Below are positions 8,561 through 20,730 of a stretch of DNA of 64,000 nt, piece by piece. The position numbers and the translations under genes were made by a program. Location: the NCBI RefSeq assembly GCF_001556185.1, contig NZ_LSIJ01000010.1, forward strand, positions 1 to 64,000, given 5' to 3'. Source of the stretch: Sphingomonas sp. CCH10-B3 (GTDB lineage: Bacteria > Pseudomonadota > Alphaproteobacteria > Sphingomonadales > Sphingomonadaceae). The notes under the pieces are model-generated. The model was not told the origin of the DNA and did no database searches. It saw nothing but the letters and a program-made list of their open reading frames with translations. The stretch's first letter is position 1. Every line of letters starts with the position of its first letter.

Positions 8561-10972
8561 GTGACGACGGCCCTGCCCACCCCGCTGACGGACTGGTTTG
8601 CTGCCAAGGGCTGGGCGCCGCGGCGGCATCAGCTCGAAATGCTTGCCGCCGCACGCGCCGGGCGCCATGCATTGCTGGTCGCGCCGACGGGGGCGGGCAA
8701 GACGCTCGCGGGGTTCCTGCCGACGCTGGTCGAGTTGATCGAGACGCCGACTGAGGGGCTTCACACGCTCTACGTCTCGCCGCTCAAGGCGCTCGCGGTC
8801 GACGTCCAGCGCAACCTCATCACCCCCATCGAGGAAATGGGCCTCGACCTCCGCGTCGAGACGCGCACCGGCGACACGCCTTCCGACCGCAAGGCGCGCC
8901 AGCGCATCCGCCCGCCGCAAATATTGCTGACGACGCCTGAATCGCTGTCGCTGCTGCTCAGCTACCCCGACAGTTTCCTGATGTTCGAAGGGCTACGGAC
9001 GATCGTGATCGACGAAGTCCATGCCTTTGCGACCCAAAAGCGCGGCGATCTGCTCGCGCTGGCGATGGCGCGGCTGCAAGCGATTGCGCCCGCGATGCGC
9101 CGCGTGGCGCTGTCGGCGACGGTCGCCGACCCCGATGGCTATCGCGCCTGGCTCGCGCCCGATGGCGATATCGATTCGGTCACGGCGGTGCAGGGCGAAC
9201 CCGGCGCCGACCCCGACATCGCGATCCTGCTACCGCAAGGGCGCGTGCCCTGGTCGGGGCATTCGGGGCGCTACGCCGCCGAGCAAGTGATCGCCGAGAT
9301 CGAGACGCACCGGACGACACTGATCTTCTGCAACACCCGCGCGCTTGCCGAGCTGATTTTTCAGGATCTGTGGAAGGTCAATGATCTGCAGCTGCCGATC
9401 GGCATTCACCACGGCAGCCTCGCGCTTGAGGCAAGGCGCAAGGTCGAGGCGGCGATGGCCGATGGCAAGCTGCGTGGTCTGGTCTGCACCGCCAGTCTCG
9501 ACATGGGGATCGACTGGGGCGACGTCGATTGTGTGATCCAGATGGGCGCGCCCAAGGGCGCCTCGCGACTGTTGCAGCGGATCGGGCGCGCCAATCACCG
9601 GCTCGACGAGCCGAGCGAGGCCATCGTCGTCCCCGGCAATCGCTTCGAATATCTGGAAGCGCGCGCCGCGCTCGATGCGGTGGCCGAACGCGAGCTCGAC
9701 GCCGATGATTTTCGCGCGGGCAGCCTCGACGTGCTCGCCCAGCATGTGATGGCCTGCGCCTGCGCAGCGCCGTTCGATGAAGCGGCGATGCTGGCCGAAG
9801 TGCAGTCGGCGCTCCCCTATTCGGCGCTCACCGCCGACCAGTTCGGCCATGTGCTGCGCTTCATCAGCGACGGCGGCTATGCGCTGCAGGCCTATGACCG
9901 GTTCAAGCGGCTGGTGCGCGATGCCGATGGCCGCTGGCGGGTCAGCCATCCGAAGTTCATTGCCCAGCACCGGCTGAACGCCGGCATCATTGTCGAGGCG
10001 ACGATGCTGCAAGTGCGCTTTCGCAACGGCCGGCAATTGGGGCGCGTTGAAGAAGGCTTCGCCGCGACGCTGTCGGTCGGCGATACCTTCTTCTTTTCGG
10101 GCATGAGCCTTGAGGTCGAGCGGATCGAGACCGAGGAGTTGATCGTCCGTGCTACGGCGCGCCCGGCGCGCATCCCGAGCTATGGCGGCGCGCGGATGCC
10201 GCTCACAACCAATCTCGCCAATCGCGTGCGGCGCTTTCTGGCCGATCCGTCCGAATGGCGCCGCTTCCCGCCCGATGTCCGTGAATGGCTCGACATCCAG
10301 TCGAAGCGGTCGACGATGCCGCAGCCGGGGCAATTGCTCGTCGAAACCTTCCCGCACGAAGGGCGCCACCACTTGGTCGCCTATTGCTTCGAAGGGTGGA
10401 ACGCGCACCAGTCGCTCGGCATGTTGCTGACGCGGCGGATGGAAACGCAAGGGCTGAAGCCGCTGGGCTTCGTTGCCAATGATTATGCGCTGGCCTGTTA
10501 TTCGCTCGATCCGGTCACCGATCCGGCGGCGCTGTTTTCGGCTGACATATTGGAAGCCGAATTCGTCGACTGGGTGCAGGGATCGCATCTGCTGAAGCGC
10601 GCCTTTCGCGAAGTCGCGGTCATCGGCGGGCTAGTAGAGCGGCAACAGCCGGGCAAGCGCAAGACCGGCCGGCAGGTAACTTTCTCGACCGACCTGATCT
10701 ATGACGTGTTGCGCCGCTATGAGCCCGACCATCTGCTGCTGAAGGCTGCCTGGGCCGATGCGCGCGCGCGGATGACCGATGTCGGGCGGCTCGCCGATCT
10801 GCTCGATCGCGCGGCGGGCACGATGCTGCATGTCGCGCTCGACCGGGTGTCGCCGCTTGCGGTGCCGGTGCTGGTGATGATCGGCCGCGAAAGCGTGCCA
10901 CAGGGCCTTGCCGACGATGCCATATTGATCGAGGCCGAAGCGCTCGCGATTGAGGCAATGCGGCTCGATTGA
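8561..10972 (+). CDS. Ligase-associated DEXH-box helicase (Lhr-Core type)
   Basis: ATP-dependent 3'-5' helicase of the Lhr-Core family. Superfamily-2 motifs are clear: motif I PTGAGKT at residues 42-48, motif II DEVH at 151-154, motif III SAT, and motif VI QRIGRANHR. The C-terminal third carries the winged-helix and Lhr-specific domain. At 803 residues it is the short ligase-associated form, not the about 1500-residue full-length Lhr. The start is a GTG at 8561. The family is normally encoded next to a ligase, exonuclease and metallophosphoesterase, and here its relatives are at 5943 and 15931 on either side. Confidence 0.92.
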   Translation: MTTALPTPLTDWFAAKGWAPRRHQLEMLAAARAGRHALLVAPTGAGKTLAGFLPTLVELIETPTEGLHTLYVSPLKALAVDVQRNLITPIEEMGLDLRVETRTGDTPSDRKARQRIRPPQILLTTPESLSLLLSYPDSFLMFEGLRTIVIDEVHAFATQKRGDLLALAMARLQAIAPAMRRVALSATVADPDGYRAWLAPDGDIDSVTAVQGEPGADPDIAILLPQGRVPWSGHSGRYAAEQVIAEIETHRTTLIFCNTRALAELIFQDLWKVNDLQLPIGIHHGSLALEARRKVEAAMADGKLRGLVCTASLDMGIDWGDVDCVIQMGAPKGASRLLQRIGRANHRLDEPSEAIVVPGNRFEYLEARAALDAVAERELDADDFRAGSLDVLAQHVMACACAAPFDEAAMLAEVQSALPYSALTADQFGHVLRFISDGGYALQAYDRFKRLVRDADGRWRVSHPKFIAQHRLNAGIIVEATMLQVRFRNGRQLGRVEEGFAATLSVGDTFFFSGMSLEVERIETEELIVRATARPARIPSYGGARMPLTTNLANRVRRFLADPSEWRRFPPDVREWLDIQSKRSTMPQPGQLLVETFPHEGRHHLVAYCFEGWNAHQSLGMLLTRRMETQGLKPLGFVANDYALACYSLDPVTDPAALFSADILEAEFVDWVQGSHLLKRAFREVAVIGGLVERQQPGKRKTGRQVTFSTDLIYDVLRRYEPDHLLLKAAWADARARMTDVGRLADLLDRAAGTMLHVALDRVSPLAVPVLVMIGRESVPQGLADDAILIEAEALAIEAMRLD

Positions 10973-11011
10973 TTGCTTGGCGAAACGAGCCAATCGGCGT
11001 ATCTTGCGGCA

Positions 11012-11917
11012 ATGCGTGGCTTTATCGCCCTGTCGTCGTTGTTGCTTGCGTCCGCCGCGCCCGTGGCCGGTCAGGATCCCGAGCCGCCGACCGATGCGCA
11101 GATCTTGGGCATTGGCACTGACATTCCGGGCCGGATGACCGTGCCGGTGACGATTGCCGGCAGCGGCCCCTATCCCTTCACGATCGACACCGGCGCCGAG
11201 CGGACCGTGATTTCGCGCGAGCTTGCTGCCCGGCTGAATCTGGCGGCGGGGCGCGGCGTGCGGATAACGGCAATGACCGGCACGAGCACGGTCGGCACGG
11301 TCGTGGTGCCCGCGCTGGCTGTGTCGACGGCGGGCAAGGCACGGATCGAAGCGCCGCTGCTGGCGGGCGAGGATCTCGGCGCGCCCGGGCTGCTCGGTCT
11401 TGATTCGCTGCAGGGCCATGCGGTGTCGATTGATTTTGACAAGCAGCGCATGGCAGTCGTCAAGTCGCGGCGCGGACGGTTACCCGGCAGCGAGCCTTCC
11501 GACATCGTCGTCCAGGCCAAGAGCCTGCACGGGCAGCTCGTCGTCACCGATGCCTATTATCGTGGTACCCGCGTCCGGGTCGTGCTCGACACCGGATCAG
11601 TGGTCAGCATGGGCAATCTCGCCCTGCGCGCTAAAGTGGCGCGCAAACAATCAGGCTTCACCCCCGTCGCGGTGACGAGCGTCACCGGCGATACCATGAC
11701 CGCCGACTATACCCAGATCGGCGAAGTCAGTCTGGGCAGCGTCATTTTCCAGAACCTGCCGGTCGCCTTCGCCGATGCCGCGCCGTTCCGCCAATTGGGA
11801 CTGAGCGACAAGCCGGCGATCCTGCTCGGCATGGATGCGCTAAAGCAATTCCGCCGGGTCGATATCGACTTCGCCAATCGTCAAGTCCGCCTCGCCCTGC
11901 CGCGGACGCGGCGCTAA
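11012..11917 (+). CDS. Secreted retroviral-type aspartyl protease family protein
   Basis: A 301-residue protein with a signal peptide (MRGFIALSSLLLASAAPVAG) and two aspartyl-protease-type active-site motifs: FTIDTGAE at D59 and VVLDTGSV at D193. Two DTG repeats in one chain resemble a fused dimer of the single-domain retropepsin-like fold (known for bacterial aspartyl protease family proteins). It is likely periplasmic, with unknown substrate. The start at 11012 leaves a complete signal peptide. A 26-bp tandem repeat begins in its last codons and covers the stop. Confidence 0.82.
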   Translation: MRGFIALSSLLLASAAPVAGQDPEPPTDAQILGIGTDIPGRMTVPVTIAGSGPYPFTIDTGAERTVISRELAARLNLAAGRGVRITAMTGTSTVGTVVVPALAVSTAGKARIEAPLLAGEDLGAPGLLGLDSLQGHAVSIDFDKQRMAVVKSRRGRLPGSEPSDIVVQAKSLHGQLVVTDAYYRGTRVRVVLDTGSVVSMGNLALRAKVARKQSGFTPVAVTSVTGDTMTADYTQIGEVSLGSVIFQNLPVAFADAAPFRQLGLSDKPAILLGMDALKQFRRVDIDFANRQVRLALPRTRR

Positions 11918-11990
11918 GAAACGTGCCGCGGACGCGGCGCTGAGAAACTTGCCGCGTCCGCGGCGTTGAGCTGCCTGCCGCGCACTGACT
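11898..11990. repeat. 26-bp tandem repeat with palindromic core, about 3.5 copies
   Basis: Copies start at 11898, 11924, 11950 and, partial, at 11976. The core GCCGCGGACGCGGC is a near-perfect hairpin and the third copy has it inverted (GCCGCGTCCGCGGC). The first copy encodes the protease's last residues and its TAA; the second and third carry a TGA at the same relative position. The cores can pair with one another, so the block may act as a terminator. Confidence 0.85.
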
Positions 11991-12045
11991 TGCCAACCGC
12001 GCCGTGAAGCGCTGTAGTCACGCAAAAGGCGGACAGGGGATTTCG

Positions 12046-13446
12046 ATGATGCGCTACTTGGGGCTTTCGATGGCGGCAGCGGCCGCATTGCTTCCGGTAA
12101 CGGCCCAGGCCCAGTCACGTCCCGACCAACAGGCCTTTTTTGGGCTGTACAAGGAATTGGTCGAAACCAACACGACGCTGTTGGTGGGAAGCTGTACCAA
12201 GGCGGCCGAACAGATTGCGGTGCGCCTGAAGGCTGCGGGCTATGCCGCCAAGGATGTGACGTTGTTCGCGCCGCCCGGCCACCCGAAGGAAGGCGGCTTG
12301 GTCGCCATCCTGCCCGGCAGCGATGCGAGCATGAAGCCGATGCTGCTGCTCGCGCATCTCGACGTGGTCGAGGCCAAGCGCGAGGATTGGGCACGCGACC
12401 CGTTCAAGCTCGTTGAAGAGAATGGCTATTATTACGCGCGCGGGACGGTCGACGACAAGGCGCAGGCGGCGATCTGGACCGACTCGATGATCCGTTTCAA
12501 GCAACAGGGCTATCGCCCCAAGCGGACGATCAAGCTTGCGCTTACCTGCGGCGAAGAAACCAACGAAGCGACCAACGGCGCCGAATATCTGACGCGCGAA
12601 CGCCGCGCGCTCGTCGATGCCGAATTCGTGCTGAACGAAGGCGGCGGTGGCCGCTACACGCCCGATGGCAAGCGCGAAGTGCTGGCGCTGCAGGTCGGGG
12701 AAAAAGCATCGCAGAACTTCACCTTCACCGTCACCAATCCCGGCGGGCACAGCTCGCAGCCGGTGCCCGACAATGCGATCTACCAGCTCGCCGATGCGCT
12801 GAAGGCCGTCCAGGGCTATGAATTCCCGATCAAATTCACCGAGACGACGCGGCAGTTCTTCACGGCGATGGCATTCGCCAAGGGTGGGGCGCTCGGTGCC
12901 GCAATCAACAAGTTGCTCGCCGATCCTACCGACAAAGCGGCCGACGCCATCGTCAGCCAGGACAAGGCGCTCCATTCGACGCTGCGTACCACTTGCGTGG
13001 CGACAATGGCGAATGCGGGCCATGCCGGCAACGCGCTCCCGCAGCGTGCGCAGGCAACCGTCAATTGCCGCATCTTCCCCGGTGAGACGGTCGAAGGCAC
13101 GCTCGCCAAGCTGAGCGAATTGGCCGGGCCGAAAGTGAAGGTGTCGGCCAACCAGCCGATCCGTCCGCTCGCCATTCCGCCGACGCTCGACCCCAAGATC
13201 GTCGGTCCCGTCAAGGCGCTGGCGGCCAAGCATTTCCCCGGCGTGCCGCTGGTGCCGATCATGTCGACGGGCGCGACCGACGGCATTTTCTTCGAAGCGC
13301 TTGGCATTCCGGTCTATGGCGTGCCGGGTACCTTCGTCGATCCGGACGGCAATGGCACGCACGGCCTGAACGAGCGGATCAAGGTCGAATCGCTCTATGC
13401 CAGCCGCGACTATCTGTTCGATCTGGTGAAGGCTTACGCTGGGTAA
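12046..13446 (+). CDS. M20-family metallopeptidase (exported)
   Basis: A 466-residue zinc-dependent peptidase of the M20/ArgE/DapE/carboxypeptidase group. It starts with a signal peptide (MMRYLGLSMAAAAALLPVTAQA). Metal-binding and catalytic residues are visible: the HLDVV motif, the aspartate in the RGTVDDKA segment, the general-base glutamates in TCGEETNEATNG, the NEGGG segment and a late histidine in NGTHGLNER. The ATG at 12046, preceded by a weak ribosome site GACAGGGG, is preferred to the GTG at 12004. Substrate is unknown. It is probably a periplasmic dipeptidase or carboxypeptidase. Confidence 0.88.
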   Translation: MMRYLGLSMAAAAALLPVTAQAQSRPDQQAFFGLYKELVETNTTLLVGSCTKAAEQIAVRLKAAGYAAKDVTLFAPPGHPKEGGLVAILPGSDASMKPMLLLAHLDVVEAKREDWARDPFKLVEENGYYYARGTVDDKAQAAIWTDSMIRFKQQGYRPKRTIKLALTCGEETNEATNGAEYLTRERRALVDAEFVLNEGGGGRYTPDGKREVLALQVGEKASQNFTFTVTNPGGHSSQPVPDNAIYQLADALKAVQGYEFPIKFTETTRQFFTAMAFAKGGALGAAINKLLADPTDKAADAIVSQDKALHSTLRTTCVATMANAGHAGNALPQRAQATVNCRIFPGETVEGTLAKLSELAGPKVKVSANQPIRPLAIPPTLDPKIVGPVKALAAKHFPGVPLVPIMSTGATDGIFFEALGIPVYGVPGTFVDPDGNGTHGLNERIKVESLYASRDYLFDLVKAYAG

Positions 13447-13458
13447 GGATCAGGCGCG

Positions 13459-13803
13459 CTATTTCGCGTCTTTTGCCATCGCCGAAAGCGCCGCGCCGGC
13501 AGTCTTCATGGCCGTGCCGGCACGCTCGAGTTCGGCCGCGCAGCCCGGCACTGCCCTGCGCAGATCGTCTTCGGTTGCGGTGACCAGATTGTCCTTCAGC
13601 GTTGCCGTCAGGTCGATCGCCGGGTTGCGGCCATAAAGCTTGCCCGCGAAATAGGTCGCCAGCGGCACAAGATCCTTGGACTTTTCATTGTCGACGCCGA
13701 TCAGATAGGAAATCGCTGCGAGGCAGCGCGCGTCATGCGCCTCGGGTGCGGCGATCCCATCCGCATTGGTCGGCATGGCGGCGATCGCAAGCGCGAACAA
13801 CAT
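13459..13803 (-). CDS. Small secreted hypothetical protein
   Basis: A 114-residue protein beginning MLFALAIAAMPTNADG, which looks like a short signal peptide ending near residue 15. It contains two cysteines (ARCLAA and VPGCAAEL), separated by about 60 residues, and a helical C-terminal segment. No family is recognised. It is convergent with the M20 peptidase (12-base gap) and lies downstream of kup on the same strand. Confidence 0.6.
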   Translation of the reverse strand: MLFALAIAAMPTNADGIAAPEAHDARCLAAISYLIGVDNEKSKDLVPLATYFAGKLYGRNPAIDLTATLKDNLVTATEDDLRRAVPGCAAELERAGTAMKTAGAALSAMAKDAK

Positions 13804-13880
13804 CAATCCAATTTCCCCTGATTGATGCGCCCAGTCTTGGAGGATGCTCAAGGGCGCGTCCAGCGCAATCGAGCGTTGCG

Positions 13881-15842
13881 CTAGACCGTCACCTGCTCGC
13901 CGAGTTCGAGCACCTTGCCCGGCGGAATGCGCAGGAAATCGGTCGGGTCGCTTGCATTGCGCTGCAGGAACATGAAAATCCGGTCCTGCCACAGCGGCAT
14001 GCCTTCGTCGGCCGACGCCTTCAGCGTGTTGCGGCCGATGAAATAGCTCGTCTTCATCGGGTCGATCGCCGGCAATGCCGCGTTCGTGCCGCACGCCAGA
14101 TCGGCGGGGACATCGGGCGTTTCCATGAAGCCGTATTTCAGCACGATCGCGGTGAAATTGTCGTCGATCCGCTGGACGTGGATGCGTTCTTCGGGCGCGA
14201 CGACCGGCCGGTCGGCGGTGCGCACCGTGACGATCAGGTTGCGCGCGTGCAGCACCTTGTTGTGCTTGAGGTTATGGAGCAGCGCGCCGGGCGTGTTCTG
14301 CGGATTGGCGGTCAGGAACACCGCCGTTCCCTCGACTCGCTCGGGCGGGCGCTTGGCGAGCGCGGCGGCAAGATCGGCAAGCGGAATTGCCTGACGCCCT
14401 TCGAACGCGCCGACAATCTTGCGCCCGCGCATCCAGGTGACGATCAGCAGCCCGATCGTCCCGGCGATTACCAGCGGCACCCAGCCGCCTTCGATCACGC
14501 GCAGAATGTTCGCGCCGAAGAACACGAGGTCGAGCACCAGAAACGGCACGATCAGCATCAGCGCCGCCGGGCGCCCCCAATGCCAGTGATGCCGCACGAC
14601 GATATAGGCAAGGCAGCTCGTCACCACCATCGTCCCCGTGACCGCAATGCCATAAGCCGCCGCCATCGCCGACGAGGTCCGGAACTGCGTCACCAGGATG
14701 ATGATGCCGATCAGCAGCAGCCAGTTGATCGACGGCAGGTAGATTTGGCCCAGATGCGCCGCCGATGTCTGGCGGATGCGCAGCCGCGGCAGCAGCCCGA
14801 GCTGGATCGCCTGCTGCGTCAGCGAATAGGCGCCGGTGATGACGGCCTGGCTCGCGATGATCGTCGCCAGCGTCGCGAGGATGACCAGCGGGATTCGCAC
14901 GGGCCCAGGCGCCATCAGGAAGAACCAGTCCTGATTGACGAAGGGTTTTCCGGCGGCGGCAGCGGCCTTGAGCGCAGACAGCGCGAACGCCCCTTGCCCC
15001 AGATAATTGAGCGACAGCGCAGGGAAGGCGAGCGCGAACCAGCCGAGCTGGATCGGCGCGCGACCGAAATGCCCCATGTCCGCCGTAAGCGCTTCGGCAC
15101 CCGTCACCGTCAGGAACACCGCGCCCAGCACGAACAGGCCGATCACGCCGTGGGTGAGCAGGAAGCTGATGCCATAGCTCGGGATCAGCACGCGCAGGAT
15201 CGATGGTTCGTCGACGATATGGTAGATGCCGATCCCGCCGAGCGCCAGAAACCACAGCACGCAGATCGGCCCGAACAGCTTCGACACGCTCGCGGTCCCG
15301 CGCGACTGGATCAGGAACAGCCCGACCAGAATGGCGATCGTCAGCGCGATGATCATGTCTTCGCTGAACAGCGATCCCGCGCCCGGAATCGTCTTCAGCC
15401 CCTCGATCGCCGACAATACCGACAGCGCCGGGGTGATGATCGCATCGCCGTAAAACAGCGACGCGCCGGTCGCGCCGAGCGCCAGGGCAACCGTTGCGCG
15501 CGCGCCCTTGCCTTGCGATTCGCGCAGCGAGCGCCGCGCCAGTGCGGTCAGCGCGAGCACGCCGCCTTCGCCCTGATTGTCGGCGCGCGTCAGGAAGACC
15601 ACATATTTAAGGCCGACGACAAGGATCAGCGCCCAAAGTGCAAGGCTGAGCACGCCGAGGATTTCGGCGGCATCGATACCATCGCCGGCCGACTGCTGGA
15701 GCGCTTCGCGAAACGCATAGAGCGGGCTGGTGCCGATGTCGCCGAACACCACGCCAATCGCGCCGAGCGTGAGCGGGAGGGTGGCAAGGCTAAGCCGCGA
15801 CGCGCCCGGCGGCGCATGGGGAGCGGACGTGGAACTGCTCAT
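13881..15842 (-). CDS. kup: Kup-type low-affinity potassium uptake transporter
   Basis: Proton-coupled potassium symporter of the KUP/HAK family, 653 residues. The N-terminal signature GVVFGDIGTSPLYAFREAL and numerous membrane helices (about twelve) are followed by a long cytoplasmic C-terminal part, as in E. coli Kup (622 residues). The ATG at 15842 was chosen because the sequence before it is polar and unlike the family. Kup mainly works at low pH or under salt stress. The gene is divergent from pdeM. Confidence 0.95.
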   Translation of the reverse strand: MSSSTSAPHAPPGASRLSLATLPLTLGAIGVVFGDIGTSPLYAFREALQQSAGDGIDAAEILGVLSLALWALILVVGLKYVVFLTRADNQGEGGVLALTALARRSLRESQGKGARATVALALGATGASLFYGDAIITPALSVLSAIEGLKTIPGAGSLFSEDMIIALTIAILVGLFLIQSRGTASVSKLFGPICVLWFLALGGIGIYHIVDEPSILRVLIPSYGISFLLTHGVIGLFVLGAVFLTVTGAEALTADMGHFGRAPIQLGWFALAFPALSLNYLGQGAFALSALKAAAAAGKPFVNQDWFFLMAPGPVRIPLVILATLATIIASQAVITGAYSLTQQAIQLGLLPRLRIRQTSAAHLGQIYLPSINWLLLIGIIILVTQFRTSSAMAAAYGIAVTGTMVVTSCLAYIVVRHHWHWGRPAALMLIVPFLVLDLVFFGANILRVIEGGWVPLVIAGTIGLLIVTWMRGRKIVGAFEGRQAIPLADLAAALAKRPPERVEGTAVFLTANPQNTPGALLHNLKHNKVLHARNLIVTVRTADRPVVAPEERIHVQRIDDNFTAIVLKYGFMETPDVPADLACGTNAALPAIDPMKTSYFIGRNTLKASADEGMPLWQDRIFMFLQRNASDPTDFLRIPPGKVLELGEQVTV

Positions 15843-15930
15843 GGGGTTGCGAGCGCCTTTACGCCGCTCGTTGCGCGGTGCAACAGATTTCGGTGCTTGA
15901 TGGTCCGGCACCGACCCGGCATAGCGAGGC

Positions 15931-16605
15931 ATGGTTCGCCTTTCGTTCGCCGGTCATGACTTCGAAGCGCTGCCTCAAGGGGCATTATTCTGGCCGGCGC
16001 GGCGCGCCCTACTGGTCGCCGATCTGCATTTCGAAAAGGCGAGCTGGTTCGCACGTGGCGGGCAGATGCTGCCCCCTTACGACAGCCTTGCCACGCTCAG
16101 CGACTTGGCCGGCATCGTCGCGGCTTTGGCGCCGACCGAAATATGGTGCCTCGGTGACAGTTTCCACGATGGCGAGGGGTGCGAGCGGCTGGGGAGCGAA
16201 GCGCAGGCGCGGCTCCGCGCGCTGACGGCGACCGTGCGCTGGACCTGGATCACCGGCAACCACGACGCAGCCGCGGGTGCGGCGATGGTCGATCATTGCG
16301 GCGGTACCGTGGTCGATGAAGCGCTGGTCGACGGCCTGCTGCTGCGCCACGAAGCCAATCCCGCCGATCCGCGGCCCGAATTGTCAGGACATTTCCACCC
16401 GAAGCTGCGGGTGCGGCTGCGCGGGCGGTCGGTGTCGCGCCGCTGTTTTGTCGCCAGCGCGACCAAGCTGGTGCTGCCCGCTTTCGGCGCGCTGACCGGC
16501 GGGCTCGACGCGGGGCACCCCGAAATCGTCCGCGCGGTCGGCCGCGAAGCCGAAGCGCTGGTGCCGGTCGAGGACCGGCTGCTGCGCTTCACCCTCGCGG
16601 CCTAG
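15931..16605 (+). CDS. pdeM: Ligase-associated DNA damage response endonuclease PdeM
   Basis: Calcineurin-like metallophosphoesterase, 224 residues. The metal-site blocks are in order: VADLHFEK (first D and H), CLGDSFHD, GNHD and the C-terminal SGHFHP. This matches the MPE component of the Lhr-Core/ligase/exonuclease repair cluster, a manganese-dependent DNA nuclease. It is a separate transcription unit here, 5 kb from lhr, divergent from kup and convergent with msrA (13-base gap). Confidence 0.9.
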   Translation: MVRLSFAGHDFEALPQGALFWPARRALLVADLHFEKASWFARGGQMLPPYDSLATLSDLAGIVAALAPTEIWCLGDSFHDGEGCERLGSEAQARLRALTATVRWTWITGNHDAAAGAAMVDHCGGTVVDEALVDGLLLRHEANPADPRPELSGHFHPKLRVRLRGRSVSRRCFVASATKLVLPAFGALTGGLDAGHPEIVRAVGREAEALVPVEDRLLRFTLAA

Positions 16606-16618
16606 CCTCGCGCGTCGA

Positions 16619-17278
16619 TCAGCGCGCGATCGGCGCGAAGGCGGCCTTGAACGCGGCGAGCTTGGGCTTGTCCCAATGGACAATATAGGGGTGGTAGGGA
16701 TTCCGGGCGAAGAAGTTCTGGTGATACTCCTCGGCCGCGAAAAACTGGCCCTGCTCGATCCGCGTGACGATCTTTGCCGGGAACACATGCGCCTTGTCGA
16801 GCTGGGCGATATAGGCGGCCGCTGCGGCGCGCTGCTGCGGATTCTGCGGGAAGATCGCCGAGCGGTAGCTCGGGCCGCTGTCGGGACCCTGGCGGTTGAG
16901 CTGCGTCGGATCGTGCGCAACCGAGAAATAGACGCGCAACAACGTCGCATAGCTGACGACGGCCGGATCATAGACGATCTTGACGGCTTCGGCATGGCCG
17001 GTCGTTTCCGAGCTGACCTGGTCATAGGTCGCGGTCGTCGCCGTGCCGCCGGCATAGCCCGACGTCACCGATTTGACGCCCTTCACATGCTCGAACACTG
17101 CTTCCATACCCCAGAAGCAGCCACCAGCGAACACCGCCGTCTGGACCTTGCCGGTGCGCGGCACGTCGACCTTGGCGGCCGGAATAACAACCGCGCGTTC
17201 GGCATTGGCCGATCCGGCGCTGAGCGCGGCGATGGAAAGTCCGGCAAAGCCGACAAAAGCAATCAAGCTGCGAGTCAT
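16619..17278 (-). CDS. msrA: Peptide methionine sulfoxide reductase MsrA (exported)
   Basis: Reduces methionine-S-sulfoxide in proteins. The active-site motif GGCFWG is at residues 52-57 with catalytic C54. A 26-residue signal peptide (ending SANA before ERA) indicates a periplasmic enzyme, unlike cytosolic MsrA. No other cysteine appears in the 219 residues, so the usual resolving cysteine is absent and recycling must use an external thiol (inference). The rest fits the family, including the GYAGG and EAVKIVYDP segments. No msrB is adjacent. Confidence 0.93.
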   Translation of the reverse strand: MTRSLIAFVGFAGLSIAALSAGSANAERAVVIPAAKVDVPRTGKVQTAVFAGGCFWGMEAVFEHVKGVKSVTSGYAGGTATTATYDQVSSETTGHAEAVKIVYDPAVVSYATLLRVYFSVAHDPTQLNRQGPDSGPSYRSAIFPQNPQQRAAAAAYIAQLDKAHVFPAKIVTRIEQGQFFAAEEYHQNFFARNPYHPYIVHWDKPKLAAFKAAFAPIAR

Positions 17279-17340
17279 ACAAATCCTCTTGGTTCACCCA
17301 AGCGATGTTTCGGCTGACTCCCGCCGATGGTTACAAGTAA

Positions 17341-17484
17341 TCAGCGAACCAGCGTGACGGCGGCGGGCATCAACGCAAGCAGCGGCGATGCGGTTGCGGG
17401 CGACAGTGCGACCACGCCAACCGTGCCGAGCGCGAAACCGCTGGTGATCTGCCACAACAGCGGCGATTTGAAAAACTTCAGCAT
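17341..17484 (-). CDS. Small single-pass membrane protein
   Basis: A 47-residue ORF starting MLKFFKSPLLWQITSGFALG and ending in hydrophobic ALMPAAVTLVR. One membrane helix covers about residues 12-30. A weak ribosome site (TTGGGAC) precedes the ATG. Such short hydrophobic proteins are common in sphingomonads; no function is known. Confidence 0.5.
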   Translation of the reverse strand: MLKFFKSPLLWQITSGFALGTVGVVALSPATASPLLALMPAAVTLVR

Positions 17485-17649
17485 GTCCCAACAATCCCAG
17501 TGACCGACGCAGGGTCGTCATGGCGACCCCCGCGTCGATGAATTCGTGCTAGCGCGCAAATCGTTACGAACGGTGCCGAAACAAGGCTTCCAATTCGTCA
17601 ACGCAGCGTTTCTGCAAAGAGCCGTCGATGAAACGACTGCCATTTGCGA

Positions 17650-20644
<2,995 letters not shown>

Positions 20645-20730
20645 TGGCGGGCAACAGATGCACTTGGCCGCGCCTGCTCGGCAACCCCCGTTGCTTGCGG
20701 CGCTTTGCGGCGCGGGGTATCGCCCGGCGC

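Noticed and set aside
13602..15959. Long plus-strand ORF over kup
   Set aside because: Antisense shadow of a strongly recognised potassium transporter; composition rich in Arg, Gln and His.
17485..17649. Gap before the aminotransferase
   Set aside because: About 165 bases with no gene, promoter or hairpin that I can support.
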